Positions 12,712-19,531 of a DNA stretch of 19,531 bases are shown in pieces (the first letter of the stretch is position 1; every line of letters begins with the position of its first letter). This DNA is from Selenomonadaceae bacterium UBA2897 (GTDB lineage Bacteria > Bacillota > Negativicutes > Selenomonadales > Selenomonadaceae). Below the pieces are notes generated by a model. That model was not told the DNA's origin. It did not search any database and saw only the letters and a list, made by a program, of their open reading frames with translations. Both the position numbers and the translations under genes were made by a program. The stretch lies in contig DEDT01000020.1 in the NCBI GenBank assembly GCA_002350105.1, forward strand, positions 1 to 19,531, in the 5' to 3' direction.

Positions 12712-14796
12712 TTACTGACGATGCTCTTGCAGAACGGCTTTGTGGCTCAGGTTGATACGGCCTTTGTCGTCGATTTCCACGACCTTGACTTCCAGCTGAT
12801 CGCCAATAGCCACAACGTCCTCCACCTTTTCCACGCGATGGTTCGCGAGCTGGGAAATATGGCAGAGCCCCTCCTTGTTCGGCAGGATTTTCACGAAGGC
12901 GCCGAATTTCATCAAGCGCGTCACGACGCCCGTGTAGATTTGTCCCACCTCGACGTCGCGCGTAATATCCTCGATCATCTTTTTGGCCTTGGCCATACCC
13001 TCGGCATCCGTAGAGGCGATGTAGACGCTGCCGTCCTCTTCAATGTCGATTTCGCAGCCCGTGGCGTCGATGATGCCATGGATGACCTTGCCACCTGTGC
13101 CGATGACGTCGTGAATCTTATCCACAGGAATCTGGATGGTCTCGATGCGCGGCGCATACGGGCTGAGCTCCTCGCGTGGAGCGGCGATGCATGCGAGCAT
13201 TTTGCCGAGGATAAAGGCACGACCACGCTTGGCCTGCGCCAGTGCTGCAGCGAGGATATCGCGCGTGATACCACTGATCTTGATGTCCATCTGGATAGCT
13301 GTGACGCCGCGTTCCGTGCCTGCAACTTTGAAGTCCATGTCACCGAGCGCATCCTCCATGCCCTGAATATCCGTGAGAATCGTATAATCCTCGCCGTCCT
13401 TCACCAGGCCCATGGCGATGCCTGAGACGGGGCGCTTGATGGGCACGCCGGCATCCATCAGCGAAAGCGTGCTGCCGCAGACGGAGGCCTGAGAGCTGGA
13501 GCCATTGGACTCCAGCACCTCGGAGACGAGGCGGATCGTATAGGGGAATTCCTCCGTGGTCGGGATGACCGGCAGGAGTGCGCGCTCCGCCAGTGCTCCG
13601 TGGCCGATTTCCCGGCGGCCCGGGCTGCGCATGGGCCTGGCTTCACCGACGCAGTAGCCGGGGAAATTGTAATGGTGAATATAGTGCTTCTTTTGCTCTG
13701 GGCCAAGGCCATCGATAATCTGCTCATCCGAGAGCGGGCCGAGCGTCGTCACGGTCAGTACCTGCGTCTGGCCACGAGTGAACAGGCCGGAACCATGCGT
13801 GCGCGGCAGCAGGCCCACCTCGCAGGAAATCGGCCGTACTTCGTCGATGGCGCGACCATCCGGGCGGATTTTCTCCTTCGTAATCATATGGCGCACGACT
13901 TCCTTCTCGATATCGTGCAGCGCAATCTCGATCTCCGCCTGTTGCTCGGGATAGTCGGTGAGAAAATGCTCCACGGTATCCGCCTTGACCGCCGCGATAT
14001 GGGCATCGCGGTCAAGCTTGTCCGGGTTGCGAGTGGCCTCATCGAGACGTGCCGCAGCATAATCGTGAATCGCGATGCGAAGTTCCTCCGGCACGAGGAA
14101 GAGCTTGGGCTCTGTCTTTTCCTTGCCGCAAGCTGCCTGAATTTCCTTTTGAAATGCTACCAGCTTTTTAATTGCCGCATGGCCGAACATGATGGCATCG
14201 AGAATCACGTCCTCGGGCAGCTCACTGGCACCGGCCTCGACCATCATCACGGCATCCTGCGAGCCTGCAACGGTCAGATTCAGCGTGGAGACCTTGCGCT
14301 GCTCCTCCGTCGGGTTAATGACAAATTCGTCGTCGACGCGGCCTACACGCACACCTGCAATCGGGCCCATAAACGGAATATCCGAGATAGTCAGTGCCGC
14401 AGAGGCGCCGAGCATGCCCAGCAGTTCTGGTGCGTTATCCGGCTCCACGGAGAGCACGGTTGCGACGATCTGTACGTCGTTGCGGAACCCTTTCGGGAAC
14501 AGCGGACGGATCGGGCGGTCGATGAGGCGCGCACAGAGGATAGCATCACTGGAAGGACGTCCTTCGCGCTTGATGAAGCCGCCTGGAATCTTGCCTGCTG
14601 CGTACATCTTTTCCTCGTAATCGACGGTCAGCGGGAAGAAATCCACTCCCTCCCGTGGCTCCTTGGAGGCCGTTGCCGTCACCAGCACCACTGTGTCACC
14701 ATAGCGCACCAATACGGCCCCGTTGGCCTGTTTTGCCATCTTGCCCTGCTCGATGACCAGTTTGCGGCCACCCAGTTCCATCTCAAATGTCTGCAT
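12712..14796 (-). CDS. pnp: Polyribonucleotide nucleotidyltransferase (PNPase)
   Basis: A 694-residue phosphorolytic 3'-5' exoribonuclease central to mRNA turnover. In order: the first RNase PH domain (QTFEMELGGRKLVIEQGKMA, PGGFIKREGRPSSDAILCARLIDRPIRPLFP), the helical linker, and the second RNase PH domain with the active-site region ESNGSSSQASVCGSTLSLMDAGVP. These are followed by a KH domain (VIGTGGKVIHGI, GxxG motif) and an S1 domain (GQIYTGVVTRLMKFGAFVKIL to RINLSHKAV). ATG at 14796 is chosen because GGAGG lies 7 bp upstream and the protein then starts MQTFEMEL as in the family; a longer start at 14829 lacks support. It follows rpsO, the classical pairing, with a terminator between them. 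Confidence 0.98.
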   Translation of the reverse strand: MQTFEMELGGRKLVIEQGKMAKQANGAVLVRYGDTVVLVTATASKEPREGVDFFPLTVDYEEKMYAAGKIPGGFIKREGRPSSDAILCARLIDRPIRPLFPKGFRNDVQIVATVLSVEPDNAPELLGMLGASAALTISDIPFMGPIAGVRVGRVDDEFVINPTEEQRKVSTLNLTVAGSQDAVMMVEAGASELPEDVILDAIMFGHAAIKKLVAFQKEIQAACGKEKTEPKLFLVPEELRIAIHDYAAARLDEATRNPDKLDRDAHIAAVKADTVEHFLTDYPEQQAEIEIALHDIEKEVVRHMITKEKIRPDGRAIDEVRPISCEVGLLPRTHGSGLFTRGQTQVLTVTTLGPLSDEQIIDGLGPEQKKHYIHHYNFPGYCVGEARPMRSPGRREIGHGALAERALLPVIPTTEEFPYTIRLVSEVLESNGSSSQASVCGSTLSLMDAGVPIKRPVSGIAMGLVKDGEDYTILTDIQGMEDALGDMDFKVAGTERGVTAIQMDIKISGITRDILAAALAQAKRGRAFILGKMLACIAAPREELSPYAPRIETIQIPVDKIHDVIGTGGKVIHGIIDATGCEIDIEEDGSVYIASTDAEGMAKAKKMIEDITRDVEVGQIYTGVVTRLMKFGAFVKILPNKEGLCHISQLANHRVEKVEDVVAIGDQLEVKVVEIDDKGRINLSHKAVLQEHRQ

Positions 14797-14812
14797 TGTC
14801 CTGCCTCCAGAC

Positions 14813-14826
14813 ACGTCTCCCGACGT
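14813..14826 (-). promoter_or_regulatory. Small hairpin in the pnp leader next to the ribosome binding site
   Basis: On the - strand, ACGTC (14826-14822), a GGGA tetraloop and GACGT (14817-14813), ending 6 bp before the GGAGG of pnp. A GNRA-type loop close to the ribosome binding site could take part in pnp autocontrol. In E. coli pnp is autoregulated through a processed leader stem, but that stem is different. Confidence 0.4.
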
Positions 14827-14904
14827 CACTTATCCTTATTTTACACTTACTCTTTAGCTCTTCCACGCAAAGCGTAAAAACCCTTTTTTAAACAATAAAA
14901 AACA

Positions 14905-14947
14905 TAAAAAAGACTGCTGCTGAGCCTTTACAGCCCTGCAGCAGTCT
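14905..14947 (-). terminator. Terminator/attenuator between rpsO and pnp
   Basis: On the - strand, AGACTGCTGC (14947-14938) pairs with GCAGCAGTCT (14920-14911), followed directly by TTTTTT (14910-14905). It begins 20 bp after the rpsO stop. Because pnp lies downstream in the same direction with no convincing strong promoter of its own, the hairpin probably sets the rpsO:pnp transcript ratio. Confidence 0.85.
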
Positions 14948-14966
14948 CCATCTGGCAAAACAGTTT

Positions 14967-15245
14967 TTAGCGCTCAACCGTGGAACGGATGCCCAGTTTC
15001 GCGATGATGGCGCGATAACGCTCGATATCAGCCTTGTAGAGGTAGCTGAGCAGACGACGGCGATGACCAACCATCTTCAGCAGGCCACGACGGGAATGAT
15101 GATCCTTCTTGTGCTGCTTGAGATGCTCGGTGAGGTAGTCGATACGCGCGGACAGTACAGCGATCTGTACCTCTGGCGAACCCGTGTCACCCTCGTGTAC
15201 GGCATACTTCTTGATGATTTCCTGTTTTGCTTCCTGAGTCAGCAT
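14967..15245 (-). CDS. rpsO: 30S ribosomal protein S15
   Basis: A 92-residue protein, slightly longer than the usual 88-89 through a C-terminal IRSTVER tail. The core is standard: KQEIIKKYAVHEGDTGSPEVQIAVLSARI, LTEHLKQHKKDHHSRRGLLKMVGHRRRLLSYL (the His/Asp/Ser loop that contacts 16S rRNA helices 20-22), and YRAIIAKLGIR. S15 is a primary binder of the 30S platform. ATG at 15245 follows AGGAGG. It has its own promoter and about 95 nt of structured leader, and is followed by the terminator ahead of pnp. Confidence 0.98.
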   Translation of the reverse strand: MLTQEAKQEIIKKYAVHEGDTGSPEVQIAVLSARIDYLTEHLKQHKKDHHSRRGLLKMVGHRRRLLSYLYKADIERYRAIIAKLGIRSTVER

Positions 15246-15283
15246 TACTGAATCCTCCTATAATGTAAAATACTTCGCTAACA

Positions 15284-15318
15284 GCTAAGCCAGCGTCGGA
15301 GTGCTTCGCTGTCTGAGC
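15284..15318 (-). promoter_or_regulatory. Stem-loop in the rpsO leader (possible S15 autoregulatory element)
   Basis: On the - strand, GCTCAGACAGCG (15318-15307) pairs with CGCTGGCTTAGC (15295-15284) with two mismatches and an 11-nt loop. A perfect palindrome GTCTCATATGAGAC lies at 15329-15342, at the expected transcript start. S15 represses its own synthesis through leader RNA structures that differ between phyla; whether this is one is not shown by sequence. Confidence 0.4.
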
Positions 15319-15349
15319 TGCAGCCCGCGTCTCATATGAGACCTCTGAT

Positions 15350-15378
15350 ATTCTACCATATCGCTACGAGGCATGCAA
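15350..15378 (-). promoter_or_regulatory. Promoter of rpsO
   Basis: On the - strand, TTGCAT (15378-15373), a 17-bp spacer and TAGAAT (15355-15350). The start would be near 15343. It begins 21 bp after the chemotaxis receptor stop, and no terminator is visible between them, so receptor transcripts may run into rpsO. Confidence 0.6.
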
Positions 15379-15398
15379 GGGGCAATCAGTACATTCCA

Positions 15399-16964
15399 TC
15401 ATTTCGTGCGGAATCTCCCCACGTTTTCCTTCAGTGCATCTGAGTAATGCGAAAGTTCGCTGCTCGAAGCGGCACACTCCTCGGATACAGCCGAATTGTC
15501 GGTCACGACAGACAAGATATTTTGTGAGAGACTGCCGACCTGGGCGAGACGCTCCTGCTGCTGGTGGCTTTGTTCCTGCAACTGGTCGATGACTTCACGC
15601 ACTTTTTTCGTGTTGCCATTGATCGTATTCATAGAAGCGACTGCGGTATCGACAACCTGAATCCCGCTTTCAATCGCAGACAAAGCCTTCCCGATGAGAT
15701 CCCCAATCTCCTGCGTATTCTTCGCTGACTCATCAGAGAGCTTGCGCACTTCATCGGCAACAACGGCAAAGCCGCGGCCCGCTTCGCCAGCGCGAGCGGC
15801 TTCAATGGATGCATTGAGTGCCAGGAGCGACGTCTGGCTGGTGATTTCATCCAGCGTGCCCAAAATCCCCCGAATCTCCTCCGATGCTTTGCTGATATCC
15901 TGCATGGCACCAACAGCGCGCTGCACTTCCTGCTGGCTGGCTGCGACACTTTCACGTGTATGGCGCGCGGCTTCCTTGGCATTCGCCACGTAATTATCTA
16001 CGGTTGCATTCAGGTCGATCACATTGCTGATATGCGTCTGCAGGTCCTGTACACTCTCATTCTGGGAGACTGCGCCCTCTGCCAGGCTCTGCGATACCTT
16101 GGAAACCTCACCGGAACTCACGGCCACCTCATCGGCCATCTTGCCGATGGATTCCATCGCCTCGCACATGGTTTGACGAATATGTGCCAGGTTGTCCTGA
16201 ATGGGCTTAAAATCGCCGACATAGTTCGTACTGGTAGCCGTGACCAGATCCCCATTTGCCATGAGGGAAAGATTTTGATCGATATCCTGTACATAGGACT
16301 GCAGAGACTTGCTCATGGAGCGGAGAAGATCATAGACGGCCCCAATCTCGTCCTGGTGCGCATAGTCGAATCGCTGGGACAGGTTGCCCTGCACCATGCT
16401 GTTCACATTGCCCTCCAACGCCTCCAGAGGCTCGACGACACGATCGAGGAATGTCTGGTAGATACCACGACGCAGCATAAGCAGCACGATGACGACAAAT
16501 CCAGCTAACAGAATATAGAGGATAACAGCCATGACGTCGACCATGACCTGCGCCGCATCGACCATGGCGTTGGTCTTGGCGAAATATGTCTCACTGACTT
16601 CCAGCAGCGGCGCGGCGTTCTTATCCTGCTTGTACTGCTCAATGGCAGGTTTCACGGACTGTTGCCAGTATTGCTCACAGGCATCGCGTTCGCCAGGGAA
16701 ACTACCCAAATGCATACGGCCACCGATAGACTTGAGCTTGCCCTCAACAGCCGCGACAGTCTTGGACTCATCGGCTCCCGCCAGGACCTGTTTCACGACA
16801 CGCTGGCTGCCGCCACGCACAATGCCAGCATCATTTACGACACCGGTATAGCTTGTGAAGAGATACAGGCTGCCCGCCACGACGAACACGACAGCAACAA
16901 TAATCGCAGATACTTTTCCCAGCCGCATTTTAAAAAGTTGGGCTATCGTCTCCGATCCATTCAT
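15399..16964 (-). CDS. Methyl-accepting chemotaxis protein
   Basis: A 521-residue transmembrane chemoreceptor. TM1 is about residues 17-37, followed by a roughly 105-residue outside sensor that is probably a helical bundle (NDAGIVRGGSQRVVKQVL at its start). TM2 is about 143-164, then a HAMP region (VVEPLEALEGNVNSMVQGNLSQRF). The long cytoplasmic coiled coil has its tip at about 376-404 (SQTSLLALNASIEAARAGEAGRGFA), where CheA and CheW bind. The C-terminus lacks a CheR/CheB tether pentapeptide. The ligand is unknown. ATG at 16964 follows a G-rich ribosome binding site (GGGGGGA). It is a single gene, divergent from the MFS exporter, with a possible motility-sigma promoter. It implies a motile host. 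Confidence 0.96.
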   Translation of the reverse strand: MNGSETIAQLFKMRLGKVSAIIVAVVFVVAGSLYLFTSYTGVVNDAGIVRGGSQRVVKQVLAGADESKTVAAVEGKLKSIGGRMHLGSFPGERDACEQYWQQSVKPAIEQYKQDKNAAPLLEVSETYFAKTNAMVDAAQVMVDVMAVILYILLAGFVVIVLLMLRRGIYQTFLDRVVEPLEALEGNVNSMVQGNLSQRFDYAHQDEIGAVYDLLRSMSKSLQSYVQDIDQNLSLMANGDLVTATSTNYVGDFKPIQDNLAHIRQTMCEAMESIGKMADEVAVSSGEVSKVSQSLAEGAVSQNESVQDLQTHISNVIDLNATVDNYVANAKEAARHTRESVAASQQEVQRAVGAMQDISKASEEIRGILGTLDEITSQTSLLALNASIEAARAGEAGRGFAVVADEVRKLSDESAKNTQEIGDLIGKALSAIESGIQVVDTAVASMNTINGNTKKVREVIDQLQEQSHQQQERLAQVGSLSQNILSVVTDNSAVSEECAASSSELSHYSDALKENVGRFRTK

Positions 16965-17039
16965 TTTTATTCCCCCCCTGAGTTCCTATCCACAAAATTC
17001 CATATATCCCCCAATTTCCTTATTATATTTATTCTCTTC

Positions 17040-17066
17040 ATTTCCGCATTTTCCTTCCTCTGTTTA
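17040..17066 (-). promoter_or_regulatory. Candidate sigma-28 (motility) promoter of the chemoreceptor
   Basis: On the - strand, TAAA (17066-17063), a 15-bp spacer and GCGGAAAT (17047-17040), against the flagellar consensus TAAA-N15-GCCGATAT (6 of 8 in the second box). A sigma-70-type TATAAT also lies on this strand at 17027-17022 but lacks a good -35. Either could be used. Confidence 0.4.
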
Positions 17067-17095
17067 GTACGTTTTTTCTACGGTTTGGGCGTACG

Positions 17096-17124
17096 TTGCG
17101 TTTCCTATTGTCTTTCGATAGAAT
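17096..17124 (+). promoter_or_regulatory. Promoter of the MFS exporter
   Basis: TTGCGT (17096-17101), a 17-bp spacer and TAGAAT (17119-17124). The start would be near 17131, just at the beginning of the palindrome that follows. Confidence 0.6.
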
Positions 17125-17132
17125 AGAGACAG

Positions 17133-17167
17133 CATGGTACGCCTATAGGGAATTTCTGCGTACCATG
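17133..17167 (+). promoter_or_regulatory. Palindrome in the MFS exporter leader (operator or mRNA hairpin)
   Basis: CATGGTACGC (17133-17142) and GCGTACCATG (17158-17167) are perfect complements across 15 bp, ending 7 bp before the AGGAGG. Another GGCGTAC lies at 17089-17095, just ahead of the -35 box. Copies of GCGTAC on both sides of the promoter suggest a repressor or activator site. Confidence 0.5.
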
Positions 17168-17189
17168 TCATTTAGGAGGTAGATGATTT

Positions 17190-18398
17190 ATGAAATTATC
17201 CCACACAAGACGCATTTGCCTGATCGTATTTCTCGGCATTATGTCAGCGATGGCACCGCTCGCGACGGATATGTACCTGCCGTCCCTGCCTACCGTTCAG
17301 TCCGATCTCGGCATCAGTGCTTCCCTTACGCAATTGACGCTCACCATGACGTTGATTGGTATGGCTCTTGGACAGATTTTCTCTGGGCCGATCAGTGACA
17401 TGTGCGGACGCAAAACGCCCATGCTCGTCGGCATGATTGTATTCACAGCGGCTTCAGCAGGCTGTGCCTTCGTGACGAATATCGGGCTCTTCCTCGTCCT
17501 GCGTTTTATTCAAGGCTTCGCAGGAGCAAGCGGCATCGTCATTTCCCGAGCCATTGCCCGCGACGTCTGCGAAGGACCGGAACTCACGCGTTTCTATGCC
17601 ATTTTGATGATGGTCAACGGCCTCGCGCCGATCCTCGCACCTGTTATTGGTGGGCAGCTATTGCTTTTCACCAGTTGGCGCGGCGTTTTTATCCTGCTCA
17701 TCATCGTGGGAATCGTACAAGCAGTGTCGACCTGCATATATCGCGAGACGTTGCCAAAGGAGGATCGTATCCACGGCGTTATCGATTCGTACAGTAAATA
17801 CCCCAAACTTTTGCACGACCGCTATTTCCTCGGCCATTGTCTCTTACAGAGTTTTATCTTTGGTGCATTTTTCTCATATCTTGGCGGCTCAGCATTTCTT
17901 TTTCAAAATGTCTATCACGTTTCCCCGCAGGCATTCAGCTTGATCTTTGCTGCGATCGGTACTGGTCTCATGCTAATTGGCGCCTTACCTGCCCGGCTTG
18001 CCGGTTGTGTGCCGGATATCATCATGCTGAAATACAGCGTGATCATCCCGCTTTTGGGCAGCGTGCTGTTGCTCGCGGGATTCATGCTGCAAGCATCGAT
18101 CTGGTACACGTTCGTGATCTTATTTATCACGATTGTTCCGCTTTCTGTACTCGGTGCATCCAGTTTCTCACTCGCACTTTCCCGTCAAGGGAAAAACGCG
18201 GGATCGGCCTCGGCTCTTATCGGTTTCTTTTCCATGATTCTCGGCGGCTGCCTCATGCCGCTCGTCGGTATCGCAGGTAGCGACACAGCCCTGCCGCTCG
18301 GCGGTATTATGCTGTGCTGCTATATCCTTGCGCTGATTGTGTTCCACACGCTGATTGCCCCCGACCATCAGGCAGAGTTACATCCACAGACAAAATAA
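17190..18398 (+). CDS. MFS drug exporter, Bcr/CflA type
   Basis: A 402-residue, 12-helix major facilitator protein of the inner membrane. Family markers are PLATDMYLPSLPTVQSDLG in and after TM1, the loop 2-3 motif GQIFSGPISDMCGRKTP (motif A), RFIQGFAGASGIVISRAIARDV near TM4, and the antiporter motif C-like stretch GLAPILAPVIGGQLL in TM5. Relatives export bicyclomycin, chloramphenicol/florfenicol and other small compounds by proton antiport; the substrate here is unknown. ATG at 17190 follows AGGAGG by 10 bp; a closer out-of-frame ATG at 17183 is too near. The gene is monocistronic with its own promoter, a palindrome in the leader and a strong terminator. Confidence 0.93.
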   Translation: MKLSHTRRICLIVFLGIMSAMAPLATDMYLPSLPTVQSDLGISASLTQLTLTMTLIGMALGQIFSGPISDMCGRKTPMLVGMIVFTAASAGCAFVTNIGLFLVLRFIQGFAGASGIVISRAIARDVCEGPELTRFYAILMMVNGLAPILAPVIGGQLLLFTSWRGVFILLIIVGIVQAVSTCIYRETLPKEDRIHGVIDSYSKYPKLLHDRYFLGHCLLQSFIFGAFFSYLGGSAFLFQNVYHVSPQAFSLIFAAIGTGLMLIGALPARLAGCVPDIIMLKYSVIIPLLGSVLLLAGFMLQASIWYTFVILFITIVPLSVLGASSFSLALSRQGKNAGSASALIGFFSMILGGCLMPLVGIAGSDTALPLGGIMLCCYILALIVFHTLIAPDHQAELHPQTK

Positions 18399-18428
18399 CG
18401 CAACAACGCGTATAATCGTAAACAAAAA

Positions 18429-18468
18429 GCCGTCTGCTTCGCACAAAGGAAGCAGGCGGCCTTCTTTT
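18429..18468 (+). terminator. Terminator of the MFS exporter
   Basis: GCCGTCTGCTTC (18429-18440) pairs with GAAGCAGGCGGC (18449-18460) with one G-U pair and an 8-nt loop. CTTCTTTT follows and AAAAA precedes, so it could also act on the - strand. Confidence 0.85.
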
Positions 18469-18515
18469 ATCAGCTGCCTTGTATTTTGTATAGCATCATG
18501 GGCGGTTCATATAAG

Positions 18516-18553
18516 CCATCCACGATTATATGATTTTGTACCGTAAAGGATGG
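18516..18553 (-). terminator. Possible weak terminator downstream of metK
   Basis: CCATCC (18516-18521) and GGATGG (18548-18553) are complementary across 26 bp, 7 bp beyond the metK stop, with extra A/T pairs outside. The loop is long and there is no good T-tract on the - strand, so the terminator at 18429-18468 may be shared instead. Confidence 0.3.
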
Positions 18554-18559
18554 TTTTAG

Positions 18560-19531
18560 TTAGAGCCCGGCCTCTTTACGCAACACGTCAGCCTTGTCCG
18601 TATGCTCCCACGGCAGATCGACATCGGTACGGCCAAAGTGACCATATGCCGCCGTCTGACGATAGATCGGGCGGCGCAAGTCGAGCATCTTGATGATGCC
18701 TGCCGGGCGCAGATCGAAATACTTCTTGACGAGCTCTTCGATTTTTTCTTCTGCTACTTTGTTCGTGCCGAACGTATCGACCATGACGGAGACCGGATGC
18801 GCTACGCCGATCGCATAGGCAAGCTGGATTTCACAACGGTCAGCCAGCCCGGCTGCCACGATGTTCTTGGCCACATAACGGGCGGCGTAGGCCGCGCTGC
18901 GGTCCACCTTCGTGGGATCCTTGCCGGAGAAAGCGCCGCCGCCATGACGAGCCCAGCCACCATACGTATCGACGATGATCTTGCGGCCCGTGAGGCCGGA
19001 GTCGCCCTGCGGACCGCCGACGACGAACTTGCCCGTCGGGTTGACGAAGATCTTCGTGGCGTCGCTCAGCAGTTCCGCCGGCACGACCGGCCTGATGACC
19101 TGATCGATAAGGTCTTTGCGAATCTCTGCGAGCGTCACATCCGGATCATGCTGCGTCGAGATGACGATGGCATCGACGGCCACGGCTTTGCCGTCCTCAT
19201 AGGCAATCGTGACCTGCGTCTTGCCGTCCGGGCGCAGATACGGCAGCGTACCGTTCTTGCGCACCTCGGCGAGGCGGCGGGAGAGCTTGTGCGCGAGGGA
19301 AATGGAGAGCGGCATATACTCCTCGGTCTCGTTTGTCGCATAGCCGAACATCATGCCCTGATCACCAGCACCGATCGCATCCTCGACGTCCATGTCGCCC
19401 TCACGGGCTTCCAGCGCCTCGTTGACGCCCTGTGCGATATCAGGGGACTGTTCGTCTAGAGATACGAGAATACCTACCGTATCCGCGTCGAAGCCATAAT
19501 CCGCGCGCGTATAGCCAATCTCGCGAATCGT
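18560..19531 (-). CDS. metK: S-adenosylmethionine synthetase (partial, N-terminus outside window)
   Basis: The last 324 codons of methionine adenosyltransferase, which makes SAM from methionine and ATP; about 70-75 N-terminal residues lie beyond the window. The frame enters with TIREIGYTRADYGFDADT and continues DEQSPDIAQGVNEALEAREG. The ATP/methionine motif IGAGDQGMMFGYATNET, the NPTGKFVVGGPQGDSGLTGRK segment, and the phosphate-binding GGGAFSGKDPTKVDRSAAY follow. It ends HTDKADVLRKEAGL. The family call is certain. The ATG at 19393 is internal and not the start. Any SAM riboswitch or promoter would be upstream of the window. Confidence 0.98.
   Translation of the reverse strand, partial: TIREIGYTRADYGFDADTVGILVSLDEQSPDIAQGVNEALEAREGDMDVEDAIGAGDQGMMFGYATNETEEYMPLSISLAHKLSRRLAEVRKNGTLPYLRPDGKTQVTIAYEDGKAVAVDAIVISTQHDPDVTLAEIRKDLIDQVIRPVVPAELLSDATKIFVNPTGKFVVGGPQGDSGLTGRKIIVDTYGGWARHGGGAFSGKDPTKVDRSAAYAARYVAKNIVAAGLADRCEIQLAYAIGVAHPVSVMVDTFGTNKVAEEKIEELVKKYFDLRPAGIIKMLDLRRPIYRQTAAYGHFGRTDVDLPWEHTDKADVLRKEAGL

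Noticed and set aside
13600..14877. 425-codon open frame on the + strand opposite pnp
   Set aside because: It runs antisense to conserved PNPase codons, shows no family motifs and has no convincing ribosome binding site.
17183..17398. Alternative start of the MFS region at 17183
   Set aside because: It is out of frame with the transporter and only 3 bp from the AGGAGG; the 17190 ATG gives the full family N-terminus with better spacing.
18602..19459. 285-codon + strand open frame opposite metK
   Set aside because: It is a shadow of metK; the real - strand protein carries all the MetK motifs.
1..19531. CRISPR array, tRNA, rRNA or insertion sequence
   Set aside because: Reading the intergenic gaps showed no regularly spaced repeats, cloverleaf-like sequences, rRNA segments or transposase genes.

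Overview
The window looks like a chromosomal segment of a motile, anaerobic Negativicutes bacterium, most likely in or near the Selenomonadaceae (Selenomonas/Mitsuokella type). The reasons are the fairly GC-rich coding DNA, strong AGGAGG-type ribosome binding sites with several TTG starts, Firmicutes-like ribosomal and riboflavin proteins, a chemotaxis receptor, and double-hairpin G/C-rich repeats of a kind I associate with this class. The genus is an inference from general resemblance. All genes are bacterial and mostly housekeeping; no phage structural genes, insertion sequence, CRISPR array, rRNA or tRNA was seen.

Layout. (1) 1-3567, + strand: the end of a riboflavin operon (ribE tail, ribBA, ribH), running into a YfcE-type phosphodiesterase and hslO (Hsp33), closed by a strong hairpin. 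Two double-hairpin repeats sit in this operon: one inside the 3' end of ribE, in frame, and one between ribBA and ribH. (2) 3583-4890: a lone tyrosine recombinase on the - strand with its own promoter. It is bracketed by two nearly identical palindromic sites, and two more inverted repeats lie just upstream. (3) 4946-7914, - strand: a three-gene operon of an unknown protein, an NdpA/YejK-type nucleoid-associated protein and a PLP enzyme of the methionine-gamma-lyase-like ('aluminium resistance') family. (4) 8121-9932, + strand: an AEC-family carrier and a Cof-type HAD hydrolase, each with its own promoter. (5) 10014-11486, - strand: a 122-residue unknown protein and an ADP-ribosylglycohydrolase-fold protein that lacks the family's metal-binding aspartates. 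(6) 11666-12631, +: a protein resembling the C-terminal two thirds of FliB flagellin lysine methylase, without its cysteine-rich N-terminus. (7) 12712-15378, - strand: the classical rpsO-pnp pair, with an attenuator-like terminator between the genes and a structured rpsO leader. (8) 15399-16964, -: a methyl-accepting chemotaxis protein, divergent from (9) 17190-18398, +: a Bcr/CflA-type MFS drug exporter. (10) 18560 to the end, -: metK, missing its N-terminus at the window edge.

The most unusual items are the recombinase with its palindromic sites (a candidate self-contained recombination module), the ADP-ribosylglycohydrolase homologue with Asp-to-Asn/Val changes at all metal-ligand positions, and the repeat that appears to have entered the riboflavin synthase reading frame. 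No database search or folding program was run. Family names rest on recognised motifs, and promoters, hairpins and operators are read by eye.
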